Assembly (NCBI RefSeq): GCF_964199755.1 | Contig: NC_133903.1 | Coordinates: 811,001-875,000 of the forward strand | Direction: 5' to 3' | DNA length: 64,000 bases | Origin: Larus michahellis | Taxonomy: Eukaryota > Chordata > Aves > Charadriiformes > Laridae | Shown here: positions 20,409 to 35,400 of the stretch, in pieces | Numbering within the stretch: position 1 is the first letter of the stretch | Layout: every line of letters begins with the position of its first letter | Notes under the pieces: model-generated | What the model saw: the letters and a program-made list of their open reading frames with translations, nothing else | Told to the model about the DNA's origin: nothing | Databases searched by the model: none | Program-made: the position numbers and the translations under genes

Positions 20409-23400
20409 CTGAAAAGAAATGCACAAAGTTACTGGGTGGCTCGCTGCAATTCCGAACCAAATTTAAGCCATGCAGTTTCTTTATCCAAGTTGTCTGAAGA
20501 CAAAGTTACGGTTTTAGACTAAAGGATTCTGTGCAACACTCAGTTTAACTTGAATTTTTAAAGGAAGCTTACATCTGAAGACTTGCTTTGCAGTGATCCA
20601 AAATTTGGGAAGTTAATGCCCAGTTAGATCGGGACAATTTTTTAAACAGCTCCCAGTATTCAAATATTTTTGTTTTTAACCCTCAAAGATATAGTTTAAG
20701 TCCTGCTCAAACTCCTGGAGAAACACTTATTTTTCTGAGAAGCCTATGTGTTGTATTTTACTTGATGCCACTCTTGAGAAAAGTGCAACCAATTTTAGCC
20801 ATAATGTTTTACCAATGCCTAGAAAAAGTCACAGAGTAATTAAAGAAAAACATCCTTATTTCCCCTCACAATCAATACCATAATATAAGCCAATATAAAA
20901 ATCAACACAACCAGATTACTGTAAAATCTTTAAAAAATATACCTTAGAAAAGGTGGCTTTACAATGCCATTCACATCCGGTTTCTGTAAAAGAAAAAGAT
21001 ATTTACATAGATTCACAAAACCATGCTACAGTGAACTTGCTCTCCTGCTGAGGAAGAGAGACCCTAGCGTTCAAACAGGCTAAAATATTTAGCCATATAG
21101 AATAATTATTGTGAAGTTCAGTTGAACTGTGGAGTAGTTCTGGAGAGGAAGTCTCTCAGAACATCAAAATTCGGAAGTTAAAAAATGGCGTTAACATTAG
21201 CCAGCGTTTTTTTTGTGGTGTCTGTCCCCCAGTTAGAATTCTGTCCTAGTCTGTCAACTAAATGATCTGCCATTCCTTTTGGTTTTTCGGTTCAACAAGA
21301 GTCTTAGTCCACAAGCCTTACGTTTATTCCTAAACGCCCTGAACTAATGCCACAGACCAAACAAGGCAACGTAAGGCAACTCCTCTTGAGAGCCAAGGGA
21401 GGGCATGAGCCACACTGAAGACAGCAGCAGAGTCCGGTGACAGTGGGACAACTGAGCAAATCCAGTGATTTTAAAGCTCTACAGTAAGTCACCTTTCACT
21501 TGTCACAGGGCACAGCACTCGCTGTACTGCTCGCTTGGCAGCTTCCACCGGCCAATCCATCCTTTAACTCCTGCGAACATCACTGCATTTGAAGGACATG
21601 TTGATCCCATAGGTCTCAACAGCCAGGCACAGAATAAATCAACCAGTGTATAAAGCTGCCATTTCAGAATTGTAAAGGCTCACTGCTTCTTTGTCCAAAA
21701 TGAAAACCACAAATGTGTCAAAATATAGATGCTTGTCTTCATAATCACTTTACAAGTTGCCAGATGCTTGATTTGAAAGCGACTGAACACTCAAGTTTAC
21801 ATCTTACTTCTTGATATTCATTTCATGCATTGGAAAAGGTTTCTTCCTCATAGGAAAATGATGTCGTAGAACCATGACATCAGGGCACAAATTGTTTACT
21901 TCCTACACACCAAGGTTCATTTAGAAGAGGAGAAATAAAACCACTTACTCGAATGTGGATTCAAATATGCTATATTCAAATCTATATGCTAATATTAGGT
22001 GGTTCTGACAAAAAAAAAATCAGCTAATCTTTTAATAGGAATATTTAGATGAAAAATAATATCACAAAACATAACTGGTCTAGTCTAAATGGAGTAAGAT
22101 CTCTGAGAGGAGAGGCTCAAGTCCCTGTTAAGGAGCTTTCATCCTTTTTTTATGAAAGGTTCATCATAGCTTTGCTTCTAGTTCTTTGCATTTTAAGGAA
22201 CACAGGTTTTTCCGTAATAGAAAGCACTCGCCTTTTCTCCCCTCCCTGCCCGAGCAAAGATACTGTCTTCTTTCAGTTTCTGCATCTGCAGGGGGCTTGT
22301 GGCAGCGGTTAGTAGAAGCGCGTAGCTGCTCCTCTGAGACAGCTCTAGGGCGGCCTTCCAGAGCCAAGTACAACGGGAGGGAACGGTTCCCAAAGGCCTG
22401 CAGAGCTGGACCTCCAGCAATTCCTCACATTTTTTATATTTGTAAAGTTGGTGACCTGTTCTTCTTTTAAGAACTAGATACAAGTCTATGATGTGATGAG
22501 AAAAGTGATTTCTTTGAAGACACACTATTAACTCAAAAAAGACAATACAATTTCATTTCCTGTCCTCCCATTTGTTAAAAGTTCTTTCTCTGTGCTTCTG
22601 AAATGCAGATAATAGTTTAAAATTCAGATGCTGCTGACAATTGATGTCATTTGTGTTGTGCTTGCGTCTTTCCAGTGGCACTTTTGTTCTAGAGTGATGT
22701 ACTGCAAGTTAGTTATATTTTTTTTTATTTTTAAGTGAATGTATTTTTACTTATTTTAAACACAGTTCATTCTCTTTGCTTGTCAATGTAACAAACATTT
22801 GTTAACCCCCTCCAGTGCCTAATACCTCTAAGTGAAAAATGCTGTGGATACACCTGACAACCTCTTCGTAGACTTAAACGAAACAGGAGAGGAGGCTTCG
22901 TTTCCAGATGCCTTTGCATTTCACAGAAGTACTGTTACAAATATTCTGTCATCCTTTGAACTTAAATGGACTCTTTCACCCCTAATCAAGATGTGATGCA
23001 ACCGCCTTCCAGTTTCTGCTTTTTAAGTTCATTTAGTTAATTTTACTTCCATAAAGTACAAATTTACAAAGGCCACTTCAATTTCTACTGTATGATTCAG
23101 CAAATTACTTAGAAAGAAAACACATCTGTCAGAAGGAGAACCCAAAATTTGCTTAGATGTTACACTGGTATACAAAATATTTTAGTCATGCTGATAAACA
23201 ATAAAAAGTAAATTTTTTAACTATTGGCAGCCAACTACAGGATTCCTGACCTCTGAGAAGTTTGCTGTGGTAGTTACTGATGGACCTTTGCACCTTACTC
23301 TGACACAGTCTCTCAATTTTAGCAGTGACAGCCATTTTACTTAATGTATAAAAAAAAATAATCACAGAAAGTTTCTTTGCTATCAAAGTGTGATCTCTGC

Positions 23401-26400
23401 TTCAAGAGGCTTTTTGAAGGGTCTCAAAAACCACTAGATACACATCAGCAAAATACTTATTTAAACAAGCAGCAAGAAAAAGACTAGTAGTTGCTTAATT
23501 TGATTAGACTAGTCTTCGTTTTGAATCATTGTTTGAATGCTGACTTAATAGCAGAAATACTAGCTTTATATAGCATTATCTATTAATAAAAACATATTTC
23601 CACTCAGCTATGGACATTACGTAGACATTACTTAGTACATACATCTCCACAAAACCAACACTAACTTTCATGGGGCTGCGTAAAGCATTCCTGAACGCAG
23701 AGTTCATGCTGCTTTAAATCCCCTGTCCCACTCTGGCTCTAAAATCCCTGAAGATGATGCATTTGTACTACTTTCTGTGCGAATTCCATGTTTCACAGAT
23801 GTCATTCCCGAGAAGTTTGCTATGCAGAGCAAGTCTCCTAGTACTCTTGTTATATCCCTGACCAGTTCTCCTCCCCTCCTGTTCCTACAGATGGATGCAG
23901 TGCCGACAGCCCAGGACGCCCCGAGGTGGCTGCATGGACGGGCTGCTCCAGTCAAGAACGAGTAGCGCAGGTAGAATGTGCCAGGGCCTCATTTAAGAGC
24001 TCAGTTAAGTAGGCGAAGAGAAGCAGGCAGGGCAGAACATTTGGATCCATGGTACAGATTACTTACCGGACCTGCATTTTCTGGTCTGTCGCTTGGTGTT
24101 TTAACAGTAGTACCTTTGGAAGGCTCCATTCTTTTATCTGTTTGTACGGACCCCAGGTAGTCTGGCGGTGGGAGGACAACATCACCTTTTTCCACAAGAT
24201 TTACAGAACTAATACTACGGATTGGTGCAGGGCTGCAAGACAGAACCCCAAAATAACATTTTCAGTTTCTATAATACATTTCTCTTATCTGTAGCTCCAG
24301 GAAAGCACAAAAGTGTGTGAGCTAAGTTAATAAAGGCGTACGATCCACTGAAGTCAGTGGGACTCTAAAAGATAAAGTTGGGGCGAAGCTGGTTCTTGGG
24401 TCTTTGTGTAACCATTAAAACATGTTAATGTAATCAAGGCGCCATGCTACAGACTGTTAGAAAGTATATGTTACTGAATAACACAGAACATTAGCAGAAA
24501 AATAACATTTTTAATAGATGTTTAGAGAAGGTTTGGGCATTTCTGCAAGTCCCACCCAAAACGTTACCTTGGCACTGGGACAAATGCTTTTTCTTCTGCT
24601 GGTTCTTCTAGTGGTCTGGTATACGATGATGGAAACCATCCTTTTCTGTAATGGGAAAGTTTTTTCAATTTTGTATTAGAAAACAGGAAAGATCTTTCAA
24701 AGACAACAGTGGACAAAACAGTAGAGGCTGAACTGAGATTTAACTTTTAGAGACCTGATTTCTGATGATACCAAATTAGCGTACAAAATCTCCCTAAAAT
24801 AAGTGCAGTGATTTACCTTACAGAAAGAGTCCAAGTCCCCAGTCAATGACAGCCAGCAAAAAAGGTAAAAAACCGTTTACTAATATCTGCTGGCAAAGTC
24901 TGATGAGACACGTTTTTCCTGCCTGTTCAAATTGGGTAATACCCTGATTATCTTACACTTTAGTTGAGTCATGTTCCCCGTAAAGCCAGCCATCCTTTTC
25001 TTCAGCTACAAGAAGCGTGATGATATCCCCCTGTGCAAAGCTAAGCAACGTCTTGTTACTTCCAGCAGTATGTGGGAATATCGTCTTTACTTTTTGCCTT
25101 TTCATTATATTTAGTCCCGTCGCAACAGAAGTTGAACGCGATAAACTGGCATCATCTGAATTCTCTGTCATAAAAAGAAAAGCAAAGCAAAAAAAGCAAA
25201 ATTAGCCAAACACTAACAAAATTAAATACAATTAGTAGTCTAACAGGAAAAAAGCAGATAAAAATACTGAAGTGCAAATCAAGTTCTGAGACTCTGTACT
25301 GCTCTGATTTCCACTTAACCTCAATTATCTGCCAATGTTTCTTATCACCATGGAGCTCTTAATAGCATGTGCATTTATATACACCGCCCCATCACAATAA
25401 AGTTCAATCAACAGGCTATAAAGAGTTAAGTGAGTTGTAACTTGCTACCTTGTTCCTCTTCTGGCATGAGAAATGTTAAATGTTCACAGCCCTAAAAGAC
25501 CTTTGAAAGTTTTCCACTCTAAAAAAATGTAACTCTCTATAAAGTCCAAGATATCATTTTCAAATGTACCTAGCACTCAACTTCAGCTGAACTGACGAGA
25601 GTTGCAGCTACTTGGCACTTTGCAGACACCAGATGTTTAACAGAAGACAACTTAAAAAAAATTGTATGTTATTTGATCAGGACAGTATATTGTAAATGCA
25701 TTTTTAAGGAAGAAATGCTGAAATTGCTATTATCACATTGAAGAGATCTGCATTTCGTATGTTATGATCTAGGCTTAGTTCTTTCCCTTCCTTCCCTATA
25801 GCAGAGAAAGTAAAAAAAATAATGTATGTGAAACAGAAAAATCTTCATAGGATTTTACACTGCGGGTAAGAACACCAAGACTGCTCATTTTGTCCCACGT
25901 GCATTCTTCCCTAACTGCCACATGGCCTTAAGGAAACCAAAGCCAGCCTGCAAGAGTAGTTTATGTTTATTTGTGTGCACTGAAGTGATCACTCCAATGT
26001 ATCTTGTTCAAAATTATAGAATGTATTCTTCTGCTAAGACTGGAAGTCATACGAGCAGTTAAGCTGGGTTAATCAGGGACACACAGACAGTAACTAAAAT
26101 AGAATCTACCTATCCTGACCTGTATTTTACTGCAAACAATTCTTCTCTTGTAACACGTATTTCTCCTGGCGGGTGACTTATGTAAATACTTTGTAAAGAC
26201 CATTCCCTACGCCTCTATACGTCCTGGAATTCACATTATCAGAGCAGTCAAGGAATCCTAAATTTTGAGCACTATGGTATGTCATTTACACTTACATAGT
26301 TTGCATCAAAGCGACACTCACCTGCTGAATTATTTAGTTTTTCTGAAGACGTCTTTGGAACTGTCGCAGGATTGTTAAACATATCGACGAGCGGACTGGT

Positions 26401-29400
26401 GTACGCCCTACCTGTAGGAGCAGGGGGCACCTTCGATGCATTTTCATAATGAGAATAAAAATCATTTCCAATCTAGAGTCATAAGAACAACAGTATCACG
26501 AGTCGGAGGAGACAGCGACAACCTATTTGCAACATTAAATTCTAGAAAGCAATGCTTAAATATTCCCAAGTGATACATATTTAGACCCATCAGAAAGTCC
26601 TCATGTTCCTATGAAATTGCTGATAGAATAGTTTGTAAGAGGCTTCTGTCCCTTGATAAATGTTTGTTAGTGGGAATGCTATGATAGCTCTTTTTTCCAC
26701 AAATAGCACAGTTACACCTAGATAATCTCCAGATATTTTTTGTAGAAGGTTACTAATATCATTTAGAAGTTCAACAACTAATGGTGACATGCAAACAGGT
26801 AGAATTTAGATTCTGTACTCTAATACGCTAATAAGAATCATGAAGGGAGGAAGGAAAAAGGAAAGAAAATAGAAAATAACATTTTCTTTAAGTTCATATT
26901 GAACTGAGTATGTAGTTACTATTACTTACAGATAAGAAGGTAGGAAATGGAATGGTTAGAATAAAAGCAGTTCTGAGGCTGGGCTCTGCAGAAGTGCTGG
27001 GCACCCAACTGAAGACCGAGCCCCGTCGGGGTGGGTGCTTCCGCCTCCGACACTCTCTACTTTCCCAGTTGCAGAGCTTCAGTCTAATGATTCTGCTTTC
27101 ACACCCAACCGCAGCATATTCCACAGAGGTACATTACAGACTCGACCCCAAACGCTTCGGTACAAAAGCGGCCAGTGAGGCCGCTCCGCTCCCTTTTCAG
27201 AGAGAGAACCTTTAGCCATGGAAGGACAACGTACCGTGGTATTTCTCTCTATCATTGGTGACGGCTGGGGAGTGGAACCAGGTGTCCTTATTTCATCTAT
27301 CATCATTCTGACCTTTTCAGGCACTTTGGTGGCATCACTACAGATTTCCTGCCACCCAGGCAGCTTGGATTTTAGGAAGTCCGCACACTGCATCCAAGTT
27401 TAAAAGGTACTTGTCAAAGATACACTTTTTCATAAAATTGCACAGACCTACTTGTTAATTTTCTTTATACCAAAATGAGAACGCCAGCAAAATGGACATC
27501 TTTTCAATGATATTCGTAAGTAATAGCTCTTTGAAACAAATAACACGTTGTAGAAAGAGACTGTCCTTCTTCAGGATCAGATACTGGAAATACCAGATCA
27601 GTCCATACTTTTTTTTCTTAACATATAATTTTTAAAAGTCACAGTAACCCTTTATTGTTGCTACAATACGCTTAAGAGAATATCGCATTGTAAATGCTTT
27701 ATATGAACGGATGACAGCACTGGCCTGGCACTACAGTGCTCCTAAGTGCTATTTACAGCAGCCTGAGCCACATGCTGCCGGAGATCCTAAAGATCTCCTA
27801 TATGATTAGATTTCAGGAGTTTCATTTGTTTACGCTTGTGCCGCTGACCTGAACATGGTAGAAGTGCATGTGCTGGGTAAAGCTGCAGTGCTTGTCAACC
27901 AGAAAACAGAACCGTCTCTTCTCTTCAAGGAGAGCTTCTCTGCAGCCTTCTGCAATGAATCTCTGAATATCACTCTGTCGAGAGCTCACCGTTTCCAGAT
28001 ACTAAGGAAGAAAAAATGACCATCTCTGAGTTGTATTTGATACTATATCCAATCACCAAAGCAAACTCCAAAAGCCTTAGCAAGAGCTTTTGGAAAGACG
28101 AGGGGAGACAGGCTGGCTCTGCTTCCAAGTCTTTCTCTTTTCCTGCACACTCCTGACTGCCCGGATCTCACGGGGTAAAGGTACATTCCCATCACAGGCA
28201 GCCAATAGTCGATTTGGGTAAATAAGCTGCAGTAAATAAGAAAATGACATCAAAGCAGTGACTGTGCTGAGCAGTTTTAGTGCCACAGGTGTTCTAATTA
28301 GACTAATTACCATCTGCTCCATAGCAGTTACATTACTCTCACAAAGCCACCTTGAATCTCTACTCATTTTAGAGAGGGGAAAATGAGTTACTAAAAAGAC
28401 TAAACTAGATTTGTCCGAGGTTATGAGGATTCATGGCTAGACTGGGATTAAATGCTAACTCTTGAATTCTCAGTCCGATACCTTAAAAAAAAAATAACTG
28501 TAAGGAATGCAGGGTAAAAGACGGGTAGAAAGAAATAGGTGCTAGTACTATTTATGTTTACTGTACCTTGTTGTAAACTTGGCTTTCTTTGAGAAGAAAA
28601 TTAAAATAGAAAAATACGGAGAAAAAATACATAAGCTACCACAAAATGAAGTTATTGTGCAAATAAAAATACCAAGGGCAAGTATTTTTTGAGAGATACG
28701 TGACCACCAGAATACGACCGAGCTATTTAAAATAGTTTCTCGTCACTGCCTTGCCACCTCTCGTCTCGCCTGAAGATGGCGATGCCGCTCCAGGAGCGGT
28801 AGCAAAGGCGGTCAGGGATGGCAGAAGGTGGCGTTTGCCTGCTTTGGGAAGGTCTTTTACAGCAAATTACTACTGAATTTGCATGGCGTAGCTGACTCCC
28901 TGTGTAAACCTCTGCATAAAGGTGTAGTTACAGAGGCACTTAAAAAAATAAATAAAAATCAAGTAGCGGTCAAGGGATGAAACCTAGAAACTGAAGCCAA
29001 AGTCTGAATCCAGCAGGGCGTAATTTCAACTGGAACACATCCGCTGGGCGCGCATTTAATATAAAGCAGCTTTGAGGAACCAAGATGTTCTTTGAAACTG
29101 TCGAGTTTAATGGTTGCCAACCATTATAGAGGAGTTGTGTATTAACTAATAACACTGCATTTACAAAAATTGTGGGAAGCTTCAGAAATCAAGTTTTAAA
29201 ACAGACTCAGATGTGACCTGTAATAGCTTAACATTTTCTGTTGACCAGTTCTCGCACAGAGAAAGAAACAAATAACTTAAGAGACAATCCACTGACCTCC
29301 ATTTCTTTATGCTCATATTTCAGTACATTTCGTGCTCCTTGGCTTTTCCTTCTGATTTTTTTCAGCTCAGCCTGCGACTTCTCTAAAGAGTCTAATTTGC

Positions 29401-32400
29401 TTCGGTGTTCAGTTTGGTACCTCTTTAAAGTTGCCTGCAAGCAAAGCATTTAAAACACCTCATGATGCACTCAGCCTGTAACTGGGTAAGTGACTAAAAA
29501 GCACTGCCATCATCCATGAGATACTGCTAATACACATCGGATGAGTTAGGAAATTGCCTTTCGCAACTTCAGTTTAAAAACGCGTTGCTTCCCGTTTTAA
29601 CTCCAAGTAAGCATGAACATTTTTGCCATGTTTATTTATCTAAAACTCAATTCTAACATATTCATTAGTTGTTAGGGAACAGTTTCTGATAAACTCTTTG
29701 ACTAAAAATAGATAAATAAAATAGGACTTTGGGAATTGGATGTACTTACATTCATATATTTTACATCCAGGTCTGTTTTCTTCTCCAGTTCAGATATAAT
29801 TTCTTTATGGAATTTTTTGAACTTTAAAAGCAAATGAACGAAGGGTTATTAAAAATTGGCACAAGTAATTTATAATTTCAAAAGGAAAGTAAATTAAAAA
29901 AGGAATTGTTTAACTTACACTCTCCTCTAGACTGTCATTAAGTTTCTTGTGTGTTCTTGAAATTTCTATGAGAACTTGGCCTGTTGATAAACATACGACC
30001 ATATTTGTTTCTTTCATAGAGTTCTGAAGTTAGTTAACAAAAAGCAGTAATAAAAAATATTTAACAAACATATTTATTAACTAGAATATATTTCAGAGGG
30101 CTAGGAAGTTTCTTGCTGTTGCTCATCACAGCTGTTTAAATAAATAACTAGATCTGGCCACAGACAAACCAAGAAGCTCCTAAGTGATAGAAGAATAATT
30201 ACTCATACATTATTATGCAAAAGGGACGTTGAGTGCCAGACAAAATAAATACTTCCTTCTCTCCAGAATAGCTCATATTGGTTTAGTAACAGCCTCTTTT
30301 CTTGCCAAGTCAGAGAATAGCACACAAGGACTAGAGATCTCTGTAACTACCCAAATAGCTGCTATCCATTTTTTAGTCTGAGAACTAAACCTTTATGTTT
30401 ATTAACTGACCGCACCTTCAGAATTAAGAAACCAACCTTTCACATCCATTCACAGCACACCCACTAAAACTGACGTGATACATGTGCTGACTAATTTCCC
30501 GTGCTGTTTTATCAGCGATTACAGCCCGACTGCACGGCATTAACTAACAGCCAGGCAGCAGCAGACTCTCAGCATCCTCCCAGCAGTTCCAGAAGCCACC
30601 CAGTGCTCCGCCGTCTTCCAGCACAACCTCACACAGCTCACTTTTGACCACCAGCGGTTAAAAGCTGGACTGTTTCATTTTGCTTTCAGAGGGTTTAGAG
30701 GAAAAACACCTCAGTCCTTTGGGTGTGGTTCCCTGTGCAAACCAAACTGTGCCTGCCGCAGTGCTGCCCCGGTGCAGCCAGCCACGTCCCCTGTTTGGGA
30801 CACAGACGGCCACGTCGGCCCCACTCCCTGCTCTGGGCCAGCACCGCACCCCGCCAGCGTGCCAGGCTCCTCTGGCGATTGCAACACACTGCTGAGACGC
30901 AGAGTCATAGCATGGCTTGGGTGGAGGGGACCTTAAAGTCCTCCAGTGCCACCCCCCACTAGCCCAGGTTGCCAGAAGAGTACTGGGAAGTGTCCTCACG
31001 TGTGCAGTTTGACTTCACCCAAGTCAGAGCTCTAGACAGTTACAGCTCTGGGAAGTGCTGGGCCACCATCGGATTCCCAAATGGTGGCACCTGAAGGTCT
31101 CAGCTAGAGCTGTGTTTCACTGTCCCTCCACCGCCACGCCAGGAAGAGCAGCTCAGTTCCACGCGGGCTGGCTGGCGTGCCTCCTCCGGTTATCCGTCTC
31201 TCCCGCAATCGCCTGGCCGTTATCCCACCATGAAGTACGTGCCAGCCGGGTGTCTGCAGTATCAAACTGCAGCGCTGCTGCCCTGCTGTACAGGAGCCCT
31301 TACAAACCCGCACGCGACTCTGAGCCTGTACGCTGGCGAGTCGCTGCACGGGGCTGCTCTCTGCGTCCCCTCCTATTTGTTACTTTACACAATTCTCAGT
31401 TTCCTTTTTTCAAAGGGGGAAAAAGAAAGGATGCATTAACTGTTCAAGGTGCTGCTTTACAAATCTTGTTTCCTACCATCCATGTTCTTTGAGAACCCCT
31501 CCTGAGTTAGTCAGCAAAGACTTAGCATCCTGTAATGCTTCAGATCCTGCAGCTGCACACAAAAGCTTCCAAAAGGTGCAGATAATTAAAAAATTTGGCT
31601 AAATAAAATGAATGACAGAGCTTTTCATGAGATCCTTCTTATCTTCTCCTTTCTCAACATCCCCCCAGCCACCAAAACCTGTCTCCGTGTGGTGCCTGTT
31701 AGTGACATGGTCCCCTTCCCATATAACACGGGTGCCTTCCCACAGTGTCTGGGGGGTGTTACCACCTCTCTCTTCTTAGCTCATTCTCAAGCTACGGCAT
31801 CTCAAAATCTTCATTTCTTTGGACTGAGAACTGTATCTCCTGTCCTGTGAAGCAATACGACACAGCAGATCTTTAACTAAATAATGTGAAGTGTGTGTCT
31901 GCATTATTGTTTATGGGGAAACATGAGGCGGTTCAGGAAGAAAAAAATCATCTCTCCTGATTTTTCAGGAATCCCTCCTCATGCCTCTACAGCTCCTTGC
32001 TCAACAGGCTGCAGGGGACCAGGACACAATGAAGGAACCAGGACACGATGAGAACAGTCAACCCCTTGATTAGCACGGAAAAGGAACTCCCACTCAGGAT
32101 AGTTGAGGGGAAAGACAGACGTGCTATTTTTTTTTTCTTTTAATATATATATTATTTTTCGGACTCCTGTACAGCCTGCAGAACTGTGCTTTTTTGTTCA
32201 TATTTGAAGTTTCTGGTGACTACAGAAATATAAATGCTATGAGAAATGAGAGGTGCTACAGTAATTAGTTGCTCACATGCAAGAGCAAAGTAACTACGAA
32301 GGAGTTCCATGAACAGCTGAAGAAGGGAGATGAGGCAGCCACCTGGTTATTTTAAGGCTGTAGAAGTGAAGGCCCTTCGGTCCATAGCGTTTCTGTTTCA

Positions 32401-35400
32401 CCCAACTCAACTGTAGAGATACATTTTAGACTGTAACAGGCTTTTGAAATGGGAAGAGTTTTGTAAACACGTGACTGCAACTTGAAAACAGTGTTAAAAG
32501 AAATTAGGAAAAAAGAAATCAAGAAACACAAAATGACAAAGTTCGTTTGGTTTTAAATACACAGACTGTAAGAAGTTACAGGAATTCAGGGCGAGTGTTG
32601 AAAGGGCCCTCAAAATAATTACCCTTACAGATTTTTGTTCTTTTCAAAATGCGAGTCTGCTGCTGGCGCAGCGCAGGGAGGAGCCCTGGGCAGGGACAGA
32701 CCCCACAAGGCCAGGCATTGAGGGCTCCGGCTGCCGCGCCACAGAACGGCCCATTCACCTGGGGAGAACGGAAAAGCTGAGGCTGGGAAGCTGCTATTCC
32801 TGTCTGGCACAGCTTGGGCTGACTGCAGCCTTCCAGCTTTGAATGCTTGCTTAGAAACAGGGGCTTTCACCTTTACTGCAAAGAATACTGCCAAAGCATG
32901 TCCTGAAACGAAGAGAACTTGAAAGATGACACTTCCTTCTAAATGGTTTGTGCTGGATTGTTTTACAAGTTTATTTTAGAGTATTCTAGAACACTTTAAA
33001 GTAGTGTTTTTAGATATCAGTGACTGTATCTCAATTGCATCTTCTTTTTCTCTCAACCAAAGACTCCCTGTATGCTGTGCATCAGGCAAAAGCCATTTTA
33101 TGCTGGAATCTCCCTCCTGCCACCAGTAATCCACAGGCACTGGAGGTACTGGCTCACCCATTTAATTTCCTCTTTCATGTTTTGAATCAACGTTTTGAAA
33201 AGGACCCATAGTAAGCACACTCTGACCTATTAAGATTTACATTATCGTTTAAATTATAGTTCAGATTCTGCACTTCGAATAAATACAGAACATTTTTAGA
33301 GTGAACATACACCATGTTTTTTATTGCCAGTTTAAGATAATAGGTTAGCCACGTTTTGATGGCCCTCCCAAGAAAGATTTACACAAGGAGACAAGTTTTT
33401 TGTAGGAGACTAATTCAGGAAAGGCAAAACAACCCTTAGCCTACATGTAACAGTGCCCAAGTGGAACGGAAACCGAGCAACTTCAGTATAGTATTTTGAT
33501 TTTAATTACAATGGTAAATTATAGAATAGCTCTAATAAAGGCAATGGGTTACTCTGAATTAATAACAGCATAACCTAAGGCCAGGCTCTAATGTTCAGTG
33601 ATTATCTGTCTCATAAAAAGGTTCAGAAAACTACTTAAGGTGAAGACAAAAATGTATTTCTCACAACAACTAAAATATTTGGCTATGTATGAAAGCTGCT
33701 CATGATCAGGTTTTATATATGAGAGCTCATAATACACAATAACCAAACATTAACCTCGTCCTCGTTTACTGGCAAACCCCAAAGCTATCGAACACGACGG
33801 CATGACCAGAGCGCACGATAACACACCACGGACGCCCCGCTTGTGGCAGACACACTGTAAACTTCAACCAGTTTGAGGCATCAGATTACACAATGAATTA
33901 ATAAACCAAACCCACCGGTCTCGATGATAAACATAACTATTAACGTACCTGCCTTTCAAAGCTACTTTTTTCTACTTTCCATTCCCCAACACCCCGAAAT
34001 CTTTGTGACTAAAAGAGTACATTAAATATTCCCACATCTGTTTTAGAAAACAAAAACGTAGTTGTAAATGTTTACAGATACTTGTTCTGTTATTTTGCTA
34101 TTACCTTATAACTGCGCTACAGGGAAGAGAAGAAACAATGTCTTTCAGATAGGGATTTGGGCGGGAACATCTCAAATACACTAAATAACTTGAAAATAGT
34201 TATTTTCAAATAATTGAAACAATTCAATTGTTCAATGAAACAAACAATTCAATGACACAAACATTTCTCATATGGTTCTGGAAACCATGCTGCGTAATAC
34301 AGCTATAATCTGAAATATGACCATGACCAGTAATGCCAAGTTCCATTGTAAATTTATTTTAGTTTCAAATTGGTTCAATGCACAGGTAGAAAGATCTTTT
34401 AAGCTGGATTTGTGGAATATTTTTGGGCTTAACCAAGGCTGTTGGTTGTTATCTGTTTTTTCTATTGAGAAAATAGAATGGACTAGAATTCCATTAATGC
34501 TGTTGGTTTTGTTAGGGTTTTCCACAAGTGTAAAAAAACCCAACTCACTAACCCAAAACGTGTCCAGGTATTTCTCCATACACAGCATCCCGTGAGCAAG
34601 ACGACATCCTTAAAATACCTTCTTCACAGTACATGAAAACCAAGGAAAGAAATTTCTGACAGAAATACTCCTTGTAAGGCCAGAAAGCAGAAGGTGGGCA
34701 GCAGTTACAGCGTGGCCGCGCTGCTCTGCTCTGCTGCTCTTCAGCTGCTCGGCTCGTGCCGACTGTTCTTACGACTAGAAGACTTAGTTCAAGTTAGAAA
34801 CAAAAATGGAACTCAATCAAATATTATCCGTGACCAACAAAATCACTTAAACTTTTAAAAGACTAAGTAGCTATATTAGAATCAATAAGAGTATTAATTG
34901 CATCACCTTACTTGAAATATACTTCAATATTGTTTTATTTAGGGAAGGTTGCTCTTGAAAAACTTCAAGGCTCTTAACTTAGGTGTCTGGGAACGGACCA
35001 AGTGCTCAACTATATCCCTCCTTTTTCTCCTGTTGTCCTATTTTGCATTCGGGGCAGGTCTAGTAACTCCACGTCTTAGAGATGAAACCACATAATTATT
35101 TACATTAAACAGGAGAAGGAAAGGCTGAGTCAAGGCTACCCATGGAGACAGTAGAGTTGCGGTGCGTCAGGAGCTGCCGCTTCCCTGCCAAGCCGCCCTT
35201 ACCCAGAAGGCAGGCGGTTATGGCAAGGGGAAGTTGGAAACAAAGTCCTTGAAGCCGGCAGCCCCTGAAAGGCAGCAAAATAGAAAGTTTTGAAGGACTG
35301 CAGTACAACAAATAAATATGATTGAAGAAAACATAACATTGGTCAAGCCTCAAATGCGCTAAATTTATCATTCTTTCATAGGAAGGATTTGTTGCAGAAG

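Noticed and set aside
20316-20522. 68-codon + frame
   Set aside because: Antisense shadow of BAIAP2L1 exon 14.
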